Shown: piece after piece, positions 1 through 6,604 of the stretch
Numbering within the stretch: position 1 is the stretch's first letter
Layout of the letters: each line of letters starts with the position of its first letter
From: Citromicrobium sp.
Lineage (GTDB): Bacteria > Pseudomonadota > Alphaproteobacteria > Sphingomonadales > Sphingomonadaceae
Direction: 5' to 3'
DNA length: 13,390 nt
Assembly (NCBI GenBank): GCA_002712945.1
Contig: PAVA01000057.1
Location: forward strand, 1-13,390
Made by a program: the position numbers and the translations under genes
The notes under the pieces: model-generated
Databases searched by the model: none
Told to the model about the DNA's origin: nothing
The model's input: the letters and a program-made list of their open reading frames with translations, nothing else

Positions 1-304
1 AAAAATCCTTGGCGCGGGTCAACGGGCGGTCGATGCCGGGCGAGCTGACTTCGAGGTGATACGCCCCTTCGATCAGCACGTCGCCTTGTTCTTCGAGCGT
101 GTCGATCTTCTCGGAAACTGCGCGGCTCAGCTGCGCGCACTGTTCGATCACCAGCTGCCCGGTCGCCGGGTCTTCGGCCATGATCTGCAGCGCCTGCGTG
201 CCATCGCCCGCTTCGGACGGCATCATCTTCACGCGCACGAGCTCGAATCCCAAAGCCTTCGCCTCGGGTTCGATAATCTCGGTCAGTCGCGCGATATCCG
301 CCAT
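1..304 (-). CDS. rimP: Ribosome maturation factor RimP, 5' part (runs off left edge)
   Basis: RimP is a cytoplasmic factor needed for maturation of the 30S ribosomal subunit. The visible 101 N-terminal residues start MADIARLTEIIEPEAKALGF and contain the family hallmarks: the EPEAKALGFELVRV segment of the N-terminal domain, a CAQLSRAVSEKID helix, and the HLEVSSPGIDRPL motif just before the edge. The family is usually about 150-200 residues, so roughly the last third is missing. The ATG at 302-304 is preceded by GGAG (309-312) at a 4-base spacing. In most bacteria rimP heads the rimP-nusA-infB operon; here it points left, so nusA would be expected beyond position 1, which cannot be seen. The family call is made from the motif pattern and is firm. 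Confidence 0.93.
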   Translation of the reverse strand, partial: MADIARLTEIIEPEAKALGFELVRVKMMPSEAGDGTQALQIMAEDPATGQLVIEQCAQLSRAVSEKIDTLEEQGDVLIEGAYHLEVSSPGIDRPLTRAKDF

Positions 305-487
305 AAATCTCCGTTCTTTCGTCGATTGCCATGGCCATGCCACTTGGTGCCGGTGCCTTTCGGCCCGGCCCAACATGGTGCCAGCAATGTCGGGATGGCG
401 GTCAATTAGGCGCAGCCGCCGCAAAATGCAACGCGGCTTTCGAGCAGGCGGGCATTTTCAGTGTGCAGGCCTGCCCTTCGGCCCCGC
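305..487. other. Intergenic region upstream of rimP
   Basis: This 183-base gap carries no convincing gene. It should hold the rimP promoter (minus strand) and the 3' end of the preceding transcript. A short inverted repeat, GCAGGC (444-449) with GCCTGC (469-474), could form a hairpin just after the stop of the 488-1336 gene, but it has no T-run, so a terminator role is only a guess. On the minus strand there is a TTGCAT, 17 bases, TAATTG arrangement, which is too poor a match to call a promoter. Confidence 0.3.
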
Positions 488-1336
488 CTACTTGCCGAAA
501 TCCTCGATCGTCTCCACCAACTCGCCATCCTCGATAACCCAGACCGTGTCCTCGATCATCACGAACACCTTCGCCGGGGCGTAGCGGCTCTGGAAGAAGT
601 GGAGCTCGGTGGGGCTCGAATCGAGCAGATGGGACACGGCGACGCCCACGGGCTGCTCTCCGTTCGGCCCGGGTCGCAGCTCCATGTTGAGGCAGGTCTT
701 GGTGAATTCCCGCGCGCCAGCGACGCTCCCGTCGGCAGCGATCTCGATGCGATAATGCCCGCCGAAGGGATAGACGTCCTGCTCGGTCGTGGAGGTGAGG
801 AAATAGACCGCGATCACGCCCTGCTCGTCGGGCGGGAGGATCAGCGTGTTCGCCGGGTTTCGGGTGCAAAAGCCCCAGTCCTGTCGGCCAAGCTCTTCCA
901 CCGCGGCAGTTCTGGCTGCGGCCATCGCCGCCAGCATGGGGCTGAGCCGCGTTTTCTCCGCACCCTCGACGATGCCGCCGCCGATCACGTCCGACCCGGC
1001 GACTTCATACCGCGCGAACTCGTAAAACCCGTCCTCGTCCTCGCCGAAGAAAACGGTTGAAAGATTGCCGTTGCCCAGCGGTTCGACGAGGTATCCGCGC
1101 AGGTCGCCCGGATCGCTCATGTCGATCGCTTCGGCCAGCGCGTCGGTCGCGTGCCACGCCGCCTGATCGTAGCGATACATATCGCGGCCGAGCTGTTCGG
1201 CCTGCTCGACCTGAGCGAGGATCGCAGGATCCTCGATTGTCACCTTGTCCTGCGCGACGGCGGGAGACCCGACGGACCCGGCGGTCGCCGCGATTGCCAG
1301 CAATGCTGCGCCGACCCACGATCTCGAAATATTCAT
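488..1336 (-). CDS. Secreted protein of unknown function
   Basis: A 282-residue protein that I do not recognise. The N-terminus is a clear Sec signal peptide: MNISRS, a hydrophobic stretch, then a likely cleavage after SPAVA (residue 28). The mature part is mixed alpha/beta with no metal-binding or nucleophile motif I can name. It has two cysteines (157 and 215) that could form a disulfide in the periplasm. The C-terminus alternates beta-like segments (KVFVMIEDTVWVIEDGELVE). The start at 1336 was chosen over an in-frame ATG 51 bases upstream because AGGGGG (1343-1348) lies 6 bases ahead and because the signal peptide begins there. It lies 120 bases downstream of the M28 peptidase gene on the same strand, so it may be read from its own promoter or from the upstream operon. 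Probably a lineage-restricted conserved hypothetical. Confidence 0.8.
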   Translation of the reverse strand: MNISRSWVGAALLAIAATAGSVGSPAVAQDKVTIEDPAILAQVEQAEQLGRDMYRYDQAAWHATDALAEAIDMSDPGDLRGYLVEPLGNGNLSTVFFGEDEDGFYEFARYEVAGSDVIGGGIVEGAEKTRLSPMLAAMAAARTAAVEELGRQDWGFCTRNPANTLILPPDEQGVIAVYFLTSTTEQDVYPFGGHYRIEIAADGSVAGAREFTKTCLNMELRPGPNGEQPVGVAVSHLLDSSPTELHFFQSRYAPAKVFVMIEDTVWVIEDGELVETIEDFGK

Positions 1337-1342
1337 CGCTTT

Positions 1343-1348
1343 CCCCCT
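1343..1348 (-). promoter_or_regulatory. Ribosome binding site deciding the start at 1336
   Basis: AGGGGG on the minus strand, 6 bases before the ATG at 1334-1336. It supports this start, with its signal peptide, over the upstream in-frame ATG at 1387. Confidence 0.6.
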
Positions 1349-1456
1349 GCCCGAACCCGCATCTCGTCCTGCGAGCCCCTGAGACAAACCCTTGAGAAGA
1401 CTAGCATGTCAGCGCGGCGAGGAAAGCCCGGTCGCAAACGATCCGGCGAGCGCCCC

Positions 1457-2938
1457 TTACCCCCCGCCGCCCGGATATTTCTCGAGGCTGCCGAAATAGC
1501 GCAGCAGCGCTGCGTGAAGCAGCGTGTCTTCCGCCGCGCCGCCGAGTTCGAGCCCCTCGCCGACCTCGTCGCCTGCGCCATGGTAGGGCCCCTCCAGGAA
1601 GGCGCGAAACGCATCGTCGTCCGCCAGGGTGCTCGTGACCCATACGGCAGGCACGCCTTCGCGAAGGAACACCCACCCGTCCTGTCGGCGCAGGAACGCA
1701 TCGGCCTGCCGGCCCGAGACGACCTCGCGCCCGAGGCTGCGGGCGACCTGCGAGATGCCGTAGCCCAGCGGGGTCTCGGCCGCGCCGACCGCAACCACCG
1801 GGGTGCCGCGCGGCGCAACCGCCATCGTATCGAGATTGAACGCCGCGGCGATCGTCGGCAGCGGCACCGACGGGTCGGACACGAAGGCTTCCGCGCCCAG
1901 CAGACCCAGCTCTTCCGCGCTGGTCGCTAGCACGATCAGATCGCGGTCGAGCGGGCCGTCGGCCAGCGCGAGCCGCACCGCCTCGAGCATCATGGCAATC
2001 CCGCTCGCATTGTCGACCGCGCCGTTGCACAGCCGGTCCTCGTCGTCCGGGCGCCCGCATTTCTCGCCAAGGTGGTCCCAGTGGGCGAGCGTCAGGACCG
2101 CGCCCGCCCCTTCGACCCTGCCGGGCACCCGGCCGACGAAATTGGCGGTCTCGATCCGCTCCACCTCCTGTGCGATCGTCGCATCGAGCATCGTATCGTA
2201 GGAAATGACGCCCAGCCCGTCCGGGTGGCGATCCGCATTGGGGCCGATCAGCGTCACGATCCGCGCGCTGTCCTCCGGCGTCAGGAGGAGGTACGCGGTC
2301 GCCCGGTGGTCGCTCTCCAGCCGCCACCGCCCTTGCGAGAACAGGCGCGCGGCGCTCTCGTAACTCTCCCGATCCGCAGTCGTGATGACCAGCGCCCGGG
2401 GCTCGGCCTGTTCGAGCTGGCGCCCGCGCCGCGGCCACTCGGCTGCGGGCAGCACCAGTGCCCGGTTGACCAGCGATCCGCGCTTCAGCTCGTCGAAATC
2501 GGGGGCGATCCCCACCATTGGCACATCGGCGAGGCGCGGTTCGTCGAGCCCGCCGTGCGCGCCCAGCACACCCTCGAGGGTGACGCTGCGCCCTGCCCGC
2601 GTGACCCTCGCCTCCGTGCCGGAGGGATCGGTGATCGGCGTGCGGCGAACGAGGGTGAATTCCTGCGTCCAGTCATCCTCGCCCATGCCCGGCTGCAGGC
2701 CCAAGGCTTCAAAGCGCTGCACGATGAACCCGGCGGTCTTCGCCTCGCCGAGCGTGCCCGGATAACGCCCGGCGAAATCGTCGCTGGCGAGGGTGGCGAT
2801 GTCGCGCGCAAGGCCCGCCTCGATCGCATCGAGCGATGGCGCGGGGCGCGCGTCCGGCACGGTCGCGCAGGCACTCGCCAGCAGCGCCGCTGCCAATATG
2901 CCCCCTGTGCGACTCAATCTCCGGATCATGCGCCCCAT
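1457..2938 (-). CDS. M28-family zinc aminopeptidase-like lipoprotein
   Basis: A 493-residue secreted zinc exopeptidase of the M28 family. The N-terminus is a lipoprotein signal (hydrophobic GGILAAALLASAC, lipidated cysteine at 24), so the enzyme is probably membrane-anchored and faces the periplasm. The M28 two-zinc ligand set is complete: H286 and D288 in AHWDHLG, D309 in GAVDNASG, the E342-E343 pair in SAEELGLLG, D370 in FNLDTM, and H453 in GPYHGAGDE. Residues 125-265 form an insert before the catalytic core, as in many M28 enzymes with a PA-like segment. It probably trims peptides; the substrate is unknown. A second ATG at 2929 (residue 4) is equally plausible, as neither has a strong ribosome binding site. 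It follows bdhA by only 15 bases, which suggests co-transcription. No catalytic residue appears to be missing. Confidence 0.9.
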   Translation of the reverse strand: MGRMIRRLSRTGGILAAALLASACATVPDARPAPSLDAIEAGLARDIATLASDDFAGRYPGTLGEAKTAGFIVQRFEALGLQPGMGEDDWTQEFTLVRRTPITDPSGTEARVTRAGRSVTLEGVLGAHGGLDEPRLADVPMVGIAPDFDELKRGSLVNRALVLPAAEWPRRGRQLEQAEPRALVITTADRESYESAARLFSQGRWRLESDHRATAYLLLTPEDSARIVTLIGPNADRHPDGLGVISYDTMLDATIAQEVERIETANFVGRVPGRVEGAGAVLTLAHWDHLGEKCGRPDDEDRLCNGAVDNASGIAMMLEAVRLALADGPLDRDLIVLATSAEELGLLGAEAFVSDPSVPLPTIAAAFNLDTMAVAPRGTPVVAVGAAETPLGYGISQVARSLGREVVSGRQADAFLRRQDGWVFLREGVPAVWVTSTLADDDAFRAFLEGPYHGAGDEVGEGLELGGAAEDTLLHAALLRYFGSLEKYPGGGG

Positions 2939-2953
2939 TTGCGGTCCAGTTCG

Positions 2954-3712
2954 CTAGTCGGCGGTCCAGCCGCCATCGACGCTCCAGTTCGCGCCGTTCA
3001 CATTGGCCATCGAATCGCGGCACAGGAAGACCGCCATCTCGCCGATATCCTCCGGCTGGACGAATTTCTTGGTCGGCTGCTTTGCGAGCAACACCTGGTC
3101 GATCACCTCGTCGCGGGTCATCCCGCGCGCTTTCATCGTGTCGGGGATCTGGTTTTCCACCAAGGGCGTCCAGACGTAGCCCGGACTGATGCAGTTCGCA
3201 GTCACGCCGCTGGTCGCGAGTTCCAGCGCGACCGTCTTGGTCAGGCCCGCGATCCCGTGCTTGGCCGCGACGTAGGCGGACTTGTACGGCGAGGCGACGA
3301 GCGAATGGGCGCTGGCGGTGTTGATGATCCGCCCCCAGCCCTTCTTCTTCATGTGCGGCACGGCAAGCCGGATCGTATGGAACGCCGCCGACAGGTTGAG
3401 CGCGATGATCTTGTCCCATTTGTCGACCGGGAACTCGTCGACGGGGCTGACATGCTGCATCCCGGCATTGTTGACGAGGATGTCGATCCCGCCCGCCTGA
3501 TCCATCATCGCTTCGATCGCGGAGACATCGGTCAGGTCGCTGTCGAAAAAAGCCGCGTCGCCCAGTTCCTTGCGCAATTTCCCGATTTCGCCTTCGTCGC
3601 CGAACCCGTTGAGGACGATTGCCGCGCCCTCGGCATGGAGGGCTCGGGCCACCGCCAGCCCGATGCCCGAAGTGGAGCCGGTGACAAGAGCCTTCTTACC
3701 GTCGAGGAACAT
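2954..3712 (-). CDS. bdhA: D-3-hydroxybutyrate dehydrogenase (SDR family)
   Basis: A 252-residue classical short-chain dehydrogenase that interconverts D-3-hydroxybutyrate and acetoacetate with NAD(H), acting in the cytoplasm in polyhydroxybutyrate and ketone-body use. Visible motifs are the cofactor loop TGSTSGIG (11-18), NNAG (81-84), catalytic S134, and Y147-x3-K151. The substrate-specificity set known for bacterial 3-hydroxybutyrate dehydrogenases is also present at consistent spacing: Q86, H136, K144 and Q188 (equivalent to Q94, H144, K152 and Q196 of the Pseudomonas fragi enzyme). This lifts the call above generic SDR. The ATG at 3712 was chosen over one 54 bases upstream because AAAGG (3719-3723) is 6 bases ahead and family members begin close to the first beta strand. 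It is first in a likely operon with the M28 peptidase. Confidence 0.92.
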   Translation of the reverse strand: MFLDGKKALVTGSTSGIGLAVARALHAEGAAIVLNGFGDEGEIGKLRKELGDAAFFDSDLTDVSAIEAMMDQAGGIDILVNNAGMQHVSPVDEFPVDKWDKIIALNLSAAFHTIRLAVPHMKKKGWGRIINTASAHSLVASPYKSAYVAAKHGIAGLTKTVALELATSGVTANCISPGYVWTPLVENQIPDTMKARGMTRDEVIDQVLLAKQPTKKFVQPEDIGEMAVFLCRDSMANVNGANWSVDGGWTAD

Positions 3713-3718
3713 CGCTAA

Positions 3719-3723
3719 CCTTT
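3719..3723 (-). promoter_or_regulatory. Ribosome binding site of bdhA
   Basis: AAAGG on the minus strand, 6 bases before the ATG at 3710-3712. It supports a 252-residue bdhA product and argues against the longer reading from 3766. Confidence 0.55.
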
Positions 3724-3783
3724 CGAGGATTAACCAATTCGTGTGGAGCCAATCGCGCCCGGGCATGGTGGTTCCGCCGGCTG

Positions 3784-3818
3784 GCGCGCGCTGCGAAGCT
3801 CACCCTTACAGCGCGCGC
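3784..3818. repeat. Perfect 10-bp inverted repeat in the divergent bdhA / ypfJ region
   Basis: GCGCGCGCTG (3784-3793) is the exact reverse complement of CAGCGCGCGC (3809-3818), with a 15-base spacer. It ends 28 bases before the metallopeptidase start, inside the 134-base region separating the divergent bdhA and ypfJ-like genes. It could be an mRNA hairpin in the leader or a protein-binding palindrome. There is no T-run for a terminator. GC-alternating sequence arises readily by chance in a GC-rich genome, so function is inferred only from position. Confidence 0.45.
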
Positions 3819-3846
3819 GCGGGGAGACAACAAGGGGACAGGCACG

Positions 3847-4731
3847 ATGCGGCTCAATCCATTCGACACCGACAATATCGACGTGCGCGGCGGCGGGGGC
3901 AGCCGCTTCCCCGGCGGCGGCGCGGGCCAGCTGGGCTGCGGCACGCTGATCATCGCCGGGATCGTCTCGCTGCTGTTCGGCACCGATCTCGGCCAGACGA
4001 TCGGCGTGTTCGAGACGATCGACCAGTCGGTCAATGGCGGCCAGCAGATCGAGGGCGAGCGCGCGAGCATGACCGAGCAGGAGCTGTGCAGCGAAAACGC
4101 CTATTCGGCGGAGGCGTGCAGCGCGCTGCAATCGCTCAACGAAACGTGGGAGCCGGCCTTCGCGCAGGCGAATATCCCGTTCGAGCAGCCCTTCCTAAAA
4201 CTGTTCGTCAACGGCGTGAACACCGATGGCTGCGGCAGCGCGACCTCTGCCGTCGGCCCGTTCTACTGCCCGCGCGACGGCGGCATCTACATCGACACGA
4301 GCTTCTACGACACGCTGGAGCGCGAGCTTGGCGCGGGCGGCGATTTTGCGCGGGTCTATGTGATCGCGCACGAATATGGCCACCACATCCAGAACCTCAC
4401 GGGTCTGGCAGGCCAGGTCCGCAGCCTGCAGCAGCGCTCGCCGAGCGAGGCGAACCGGCTGCAGGTGCGTATGGAATTGCAGGCCGATTGCTATGCCGGG
4501 GTCTGGGCGGGCAAGAACCGCGATGCAATCGAACCGGGCGATTTCGAGGAAGGCATGCGCGCCGCCGCCGCAATCGGGGATGATGCCATTTCGGAACGCA
4601 TGGGCGGCAGGGTCTCGCCTGAGAACTTCACCCACGGTACCAGTGAGCAGCGCATGGAAGCATTGCGGCTCGGCATCGCGAGCGGCGATGATAGGGTGTG
4701 CGACCGCTATTTCGCGCCGGATTCGTTCTAG
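3847..4731 (+). CDS. ypfJ: YpfJ-type neutral zinc metallopeptidase, membrane-anchored
   Basis: A 294-residue member of the YpfJ (KPN_02809) putative neutral zinc metallopeptidase family. The layout is typical: a short N-terminus, MRLNPFDTDNIDVRGGGG, a glycine-rich stretch, one membrane segment at about 30-46 (GCGTLIIAGIVSLLFG), then a catalytic domain probably facing the periplasm. The zinc motif is HEYGHH (175-180) within YVIAHEYGHHIQ, and a conserved ELQADC segment (210-215) supplies the likely third ligand. Four cysteines upstream of the motif (81, 91, 129, 141) could form disulfides. AAGGGG (3832-3837) is the ribosome binding site, 9 bases ahead. Its biological substrate is unknown in the family as a whole. 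The ClpP-fold gene follows after 33 bases, probably in the same transcript. The symbol is by family resemblance to the E. coli gene. Confidence 0.9.
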   Translation: MRLNPFDTDNIDVRGGGGSRFPGGGAGQLGCGTLIIAGIVSLLFGTDLGQTIGVFETIDQSVNGGQQIEGERASMTEQELCSENAYSAEACSALQSLNETWEPAFAQANIPFEQPFLKLFVNGVNTDGCGSATSAVGPFYCPRDGGIYIDTSFYDTLERELGAGGDFARVYVIAHEYGHHIQNLTGLAGQVRSLQQRSPSEANRLQVRMELQADCYAGVWAGKNRDAIEPGDFEEGMRAAAAIGDDAISERMGGRVSPENFTHGTSEQRMEALRLGIASGDDRVCDRYFAPDSF

Positions 4732-4764
4732 GCGCACCATCCGGGGGGCTGGACCGAACACGCC

Positions 4765-6465
4765 ATGGACTTCATCCGCAACCTCTTCACGCTGTTCCAG
4801 CGCCTGCAGGACATCATCCGCGACGGGCAGCGGCAGGGCGACATTTCGGGCATGGGAATGGCACTGTTCCGCGAATTGCGGGGCGGTGGCGGTGACGAGG
4901 CGCAGGGCGAAGGCGATGGCCCGGCGGTCTATCGCGGCAAGGTTGCCCAGGCCGACAAGGCCACCCCCGAGGCGGCCTCACGCGCCACGGCGCGCAACAA
5001 GGCGTCGCGCGATACGGACCTGCCGACTCCGGCGGTCTATCGCAGCCCCGAGGGCGCCGATCCGATGCCCGGGATCGAGCCTGCCCGGGCGCCCGCGCGC
5101 AATGCCGACGATCCGGAAGAATTTCCGCAGCCCGCAGCCGCGCCGCTGACCCGCGACCAATACGATTACGAACCTGCCTCCGCCGCACCCGCCGATAGCG
5201 ACAGCGAGCCTGCTTTCGAGCCTGCATCGGCTTCGCAGCCCGAACCCGAGCCGGTCGACGAACCGGCGGAACCGGCGGAAGCCGCGGACATGGCCACCCC
5301 GGCGGTCGCGTGGGACGACGATCTGGACGAGGCCGAAGCCCCCGCAGGGGAGCCATCGCCCCCCGAACCCGCTCCCGCACCCGCCCCTGCGCCGGTGCCC
5401 GAAACTACAGAAGCCGCTCCGCCCGCCGACGCCGAAGCAAAGCCGGACAAGAAGGGCGACGACGAGGCCTGGTTCGATCTCGACGACTGGCAGGGCACCG
5501 CGCTGAAGGTCGCCGGAGTCGGCGCTGCGGCCGCCGCGACCGCCGCCGGGGCGATGGCGATCAAGGATCGCTTCTTCGACGATGACGAGGAGACTCCGCC
5601 GGAGAAGTCCGCCCTCCCGCTCGTCGGTGGCGACGAGCCGACCGCCGAGAAGCCCGCCGCCACCGATCCGTCCGATCCCGACGGAGACGAGGAGAGCGGC
5701 AAGCCCTGGGCGGCAGCGGCAGCGGTCGCCGCACCCGCCATGGCGGCCGCTCTTCCCACGGCGAAGGACCAAGAGGACGGCGAGGATCGCTCCGGCTCCA
5801 CCGCCGAAGATCGACGTGACGTGAGCGGCGCAAGCGAGGCGCCTGCCCAGCAACGCCGCCCGCACCCGGTCGAGATTATCCCCCCCGATCCGCGCAATCC
5901 GGCCACCCAGCCCGCCTCGCAGACGCTCGCCAGCCCCGGCATCCGCCTCTACGGCACGATGGATGCGGGCATGTATGCCGAGTTCACCGAAATGCTGGCA
6001 GAGCAGGCACCCGGCGGGCCGATCGTCATCGCGCTGACCACGATGGAAGGCGATCCGGAGATCGCGCGCAGCATGGCCGACGATATCCGCCTGCTGCGCG
6101 ATCGCGGGCGGCGCGAGATCATCTTCCTCGGCAAGACCGCGATCTATGGCGCGGGCGTGCTGTTCATGGCCGCCTTCCCGGTCAGCCACCGCTTCCTGAC
6201 CCGCGCGACCAAGCTGCTCGTGACCGAGAACAAGCGCGCGCAGCCGATGGAACTGGCGGGCGGATCGCTGCGCAGCGTCGCCAGCCAGCTCGAACATGCG
6301 CAGCGCGAGATCCAGCGCGAGATCGAGCAGGAGGATGAGGATTACCGCGCGATCTCCGAAGGCTCCAATGTCAGCGTGCAGGAGCTGCGCGAAAAGGCCC
6401 CGAACGACTGGTACATCACCGCCAGCGAAGCGAAGGCCATGGGGCTGATCGCAGAAGTGGTCTGA
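4765..6465 (+). CDS. Long low-complexity protein with C-terminal degenerate ClpP-fold domain
   Basis: A 566-residue mosaic protein. Residues 1-40 look like an amphipathic helix region. Residues 41-390 are of low complexity, rich in Pro, Ala and acidic residues, with the motif PAVYR occurring twice (53-57 and 89-93) and two Ala-rich hydrophobic stretches (about 245-266 and 315-330) that might be membrane segments. Residues 392-566 resemble the ClpP/crotonase fold: RLYGTMD, a GKTAIYGAG segment (456-464) at the place of the ClpP nucleophile loop, and ITASEAKAMGLI (551-562) matching the ClpP C-terminal signature. By my hand alignment the catalytic Ser, His and Asp are replaced by I460, T487 and K544. 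It is therefore probably a non-proteolytic scaffold or binding protein; the partner is unknown. The ribosome binding site is weak (GGGGGG, 16 bases from the ATG). It follows the ypfJ-like gene by 33 bases. Confidence 0.8.
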   Translation: MDFIRNLFTLFQRLQDIIRDGQRQGDISGMGMALFRELRGGGGDEAQGEGDGPAVYRGKVAQADKATPEAASRATARNKASRDTDLPTPAVYRSPEGADPMPGIEPARAPARNADDPEEFPQPAAAPLTRDQYDYEPASAAPADSDSEPAFEPASASQPEPEPVDEPAEPAEAADMATPAVAWDDDLDEAEAPAGEPSPPEPAPAPAPAPVPETTEAAPPADAEAKPDKKGDDEAWFDLDDWQGTALKVAGVGAAAAATAAGAMAIKDRFFDDDEETPPEKSALPLVGGDEPTAEKPAATDPSDPDGDEESGKPWAAAAAVAAPAMAAALPTAKDQEDGEDRSGSTAEDRRDVSGASEAPAQQRRPHPVEIIPPDPRNPATQPASQTLASPGIRLYGTMDAGMYAEFTEMLAEQAPGGPIVIALTTMEGDPEIARSMADDIRLLRDRGRREIIFLGKTAIYGAGVLFMAAFPVSHRFLTRATKLLVTENKRAQPMELAGGSLRSVASQLEHAQREIQREIEQEDEDYRAISEGSNVSVQELREKAPNDWYITASEAKAMGLIAEVV

Positions 6466-6519
6466 GCCCGCACCGGCCCGTTCGCAGCGCGGTCTACCCG
6501 ACAACACCTGTCACTGGTC

Positions 6520-6550
6520 GCTCCGCGCTCGACAAGCGCGTTGGCGGAGC
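6520..6550 (+). terminator. Hairpin after the ClpP-fold gene, possible terminator
   Basis: GCTCCGC (6520-6526) is complementary to GCGGAGC (6544-6550). Nested and partly competing is CGCGCT (6524-6529) with AGCGCG (6535-6540) around a 5-base CGACA loop. It lies 55-85 bases after the stop of the ClpP-fold gene and before the TonB receptor gene. There is no T-run, so intrinsic termination is uncertain; it may instead protect the mRNA 3' end. Confidence 0.35.
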
Positions 6551-6589
6551 TAGCCCGCCCTGACGAGAGCGCGGATCGCCGTGCCGGAC

Positions 6590-6595
6590 AGGGAG
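6590..6595 (+). promoter_or_regulatory. Ribosome binding site of the TonB receptor gene
   Basis: AGGGAG, 9 bases before the ATG at 6605. It directly abuts the ATG at 6596 and overlaps the longer reading from GTG 6581, which makes 6605 the best start. Confidence 0.6.
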
Positions 6596-6604
6596 ATGAT
6601 TCTG

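Noticed and set aside
1337..1456. Promoter between the M28 gene and the 488-1336 gene
   Set aside because: The best pair I could find on the minus strand (CTTTCC, 17 bases, TAGTCT) is too weak to call.
2072..3718. 548-residue open reading frame on the plus strand
   Set aside because: Antisense across both the M28 peptidase and bdhA, whose active-site residues are all intact; no recognisable domain in the antisense product.
3713..3732. Possible CtrA-type site from two GGTTA repeats upstream of bdhA
   Set aside because: The spacing between the two half-sites is 11 bases, not the 7 of the TTAA-N7-TTAA consensus, and the second half-site is TTAG.
4978..6507. 509-residue open reading frame on the minus strand
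   Set aside because: Opposite the ClpP-fold gene. The product is a Gly/Arg-rich mirror of its Pro/Ala region, without an export signal or domain.
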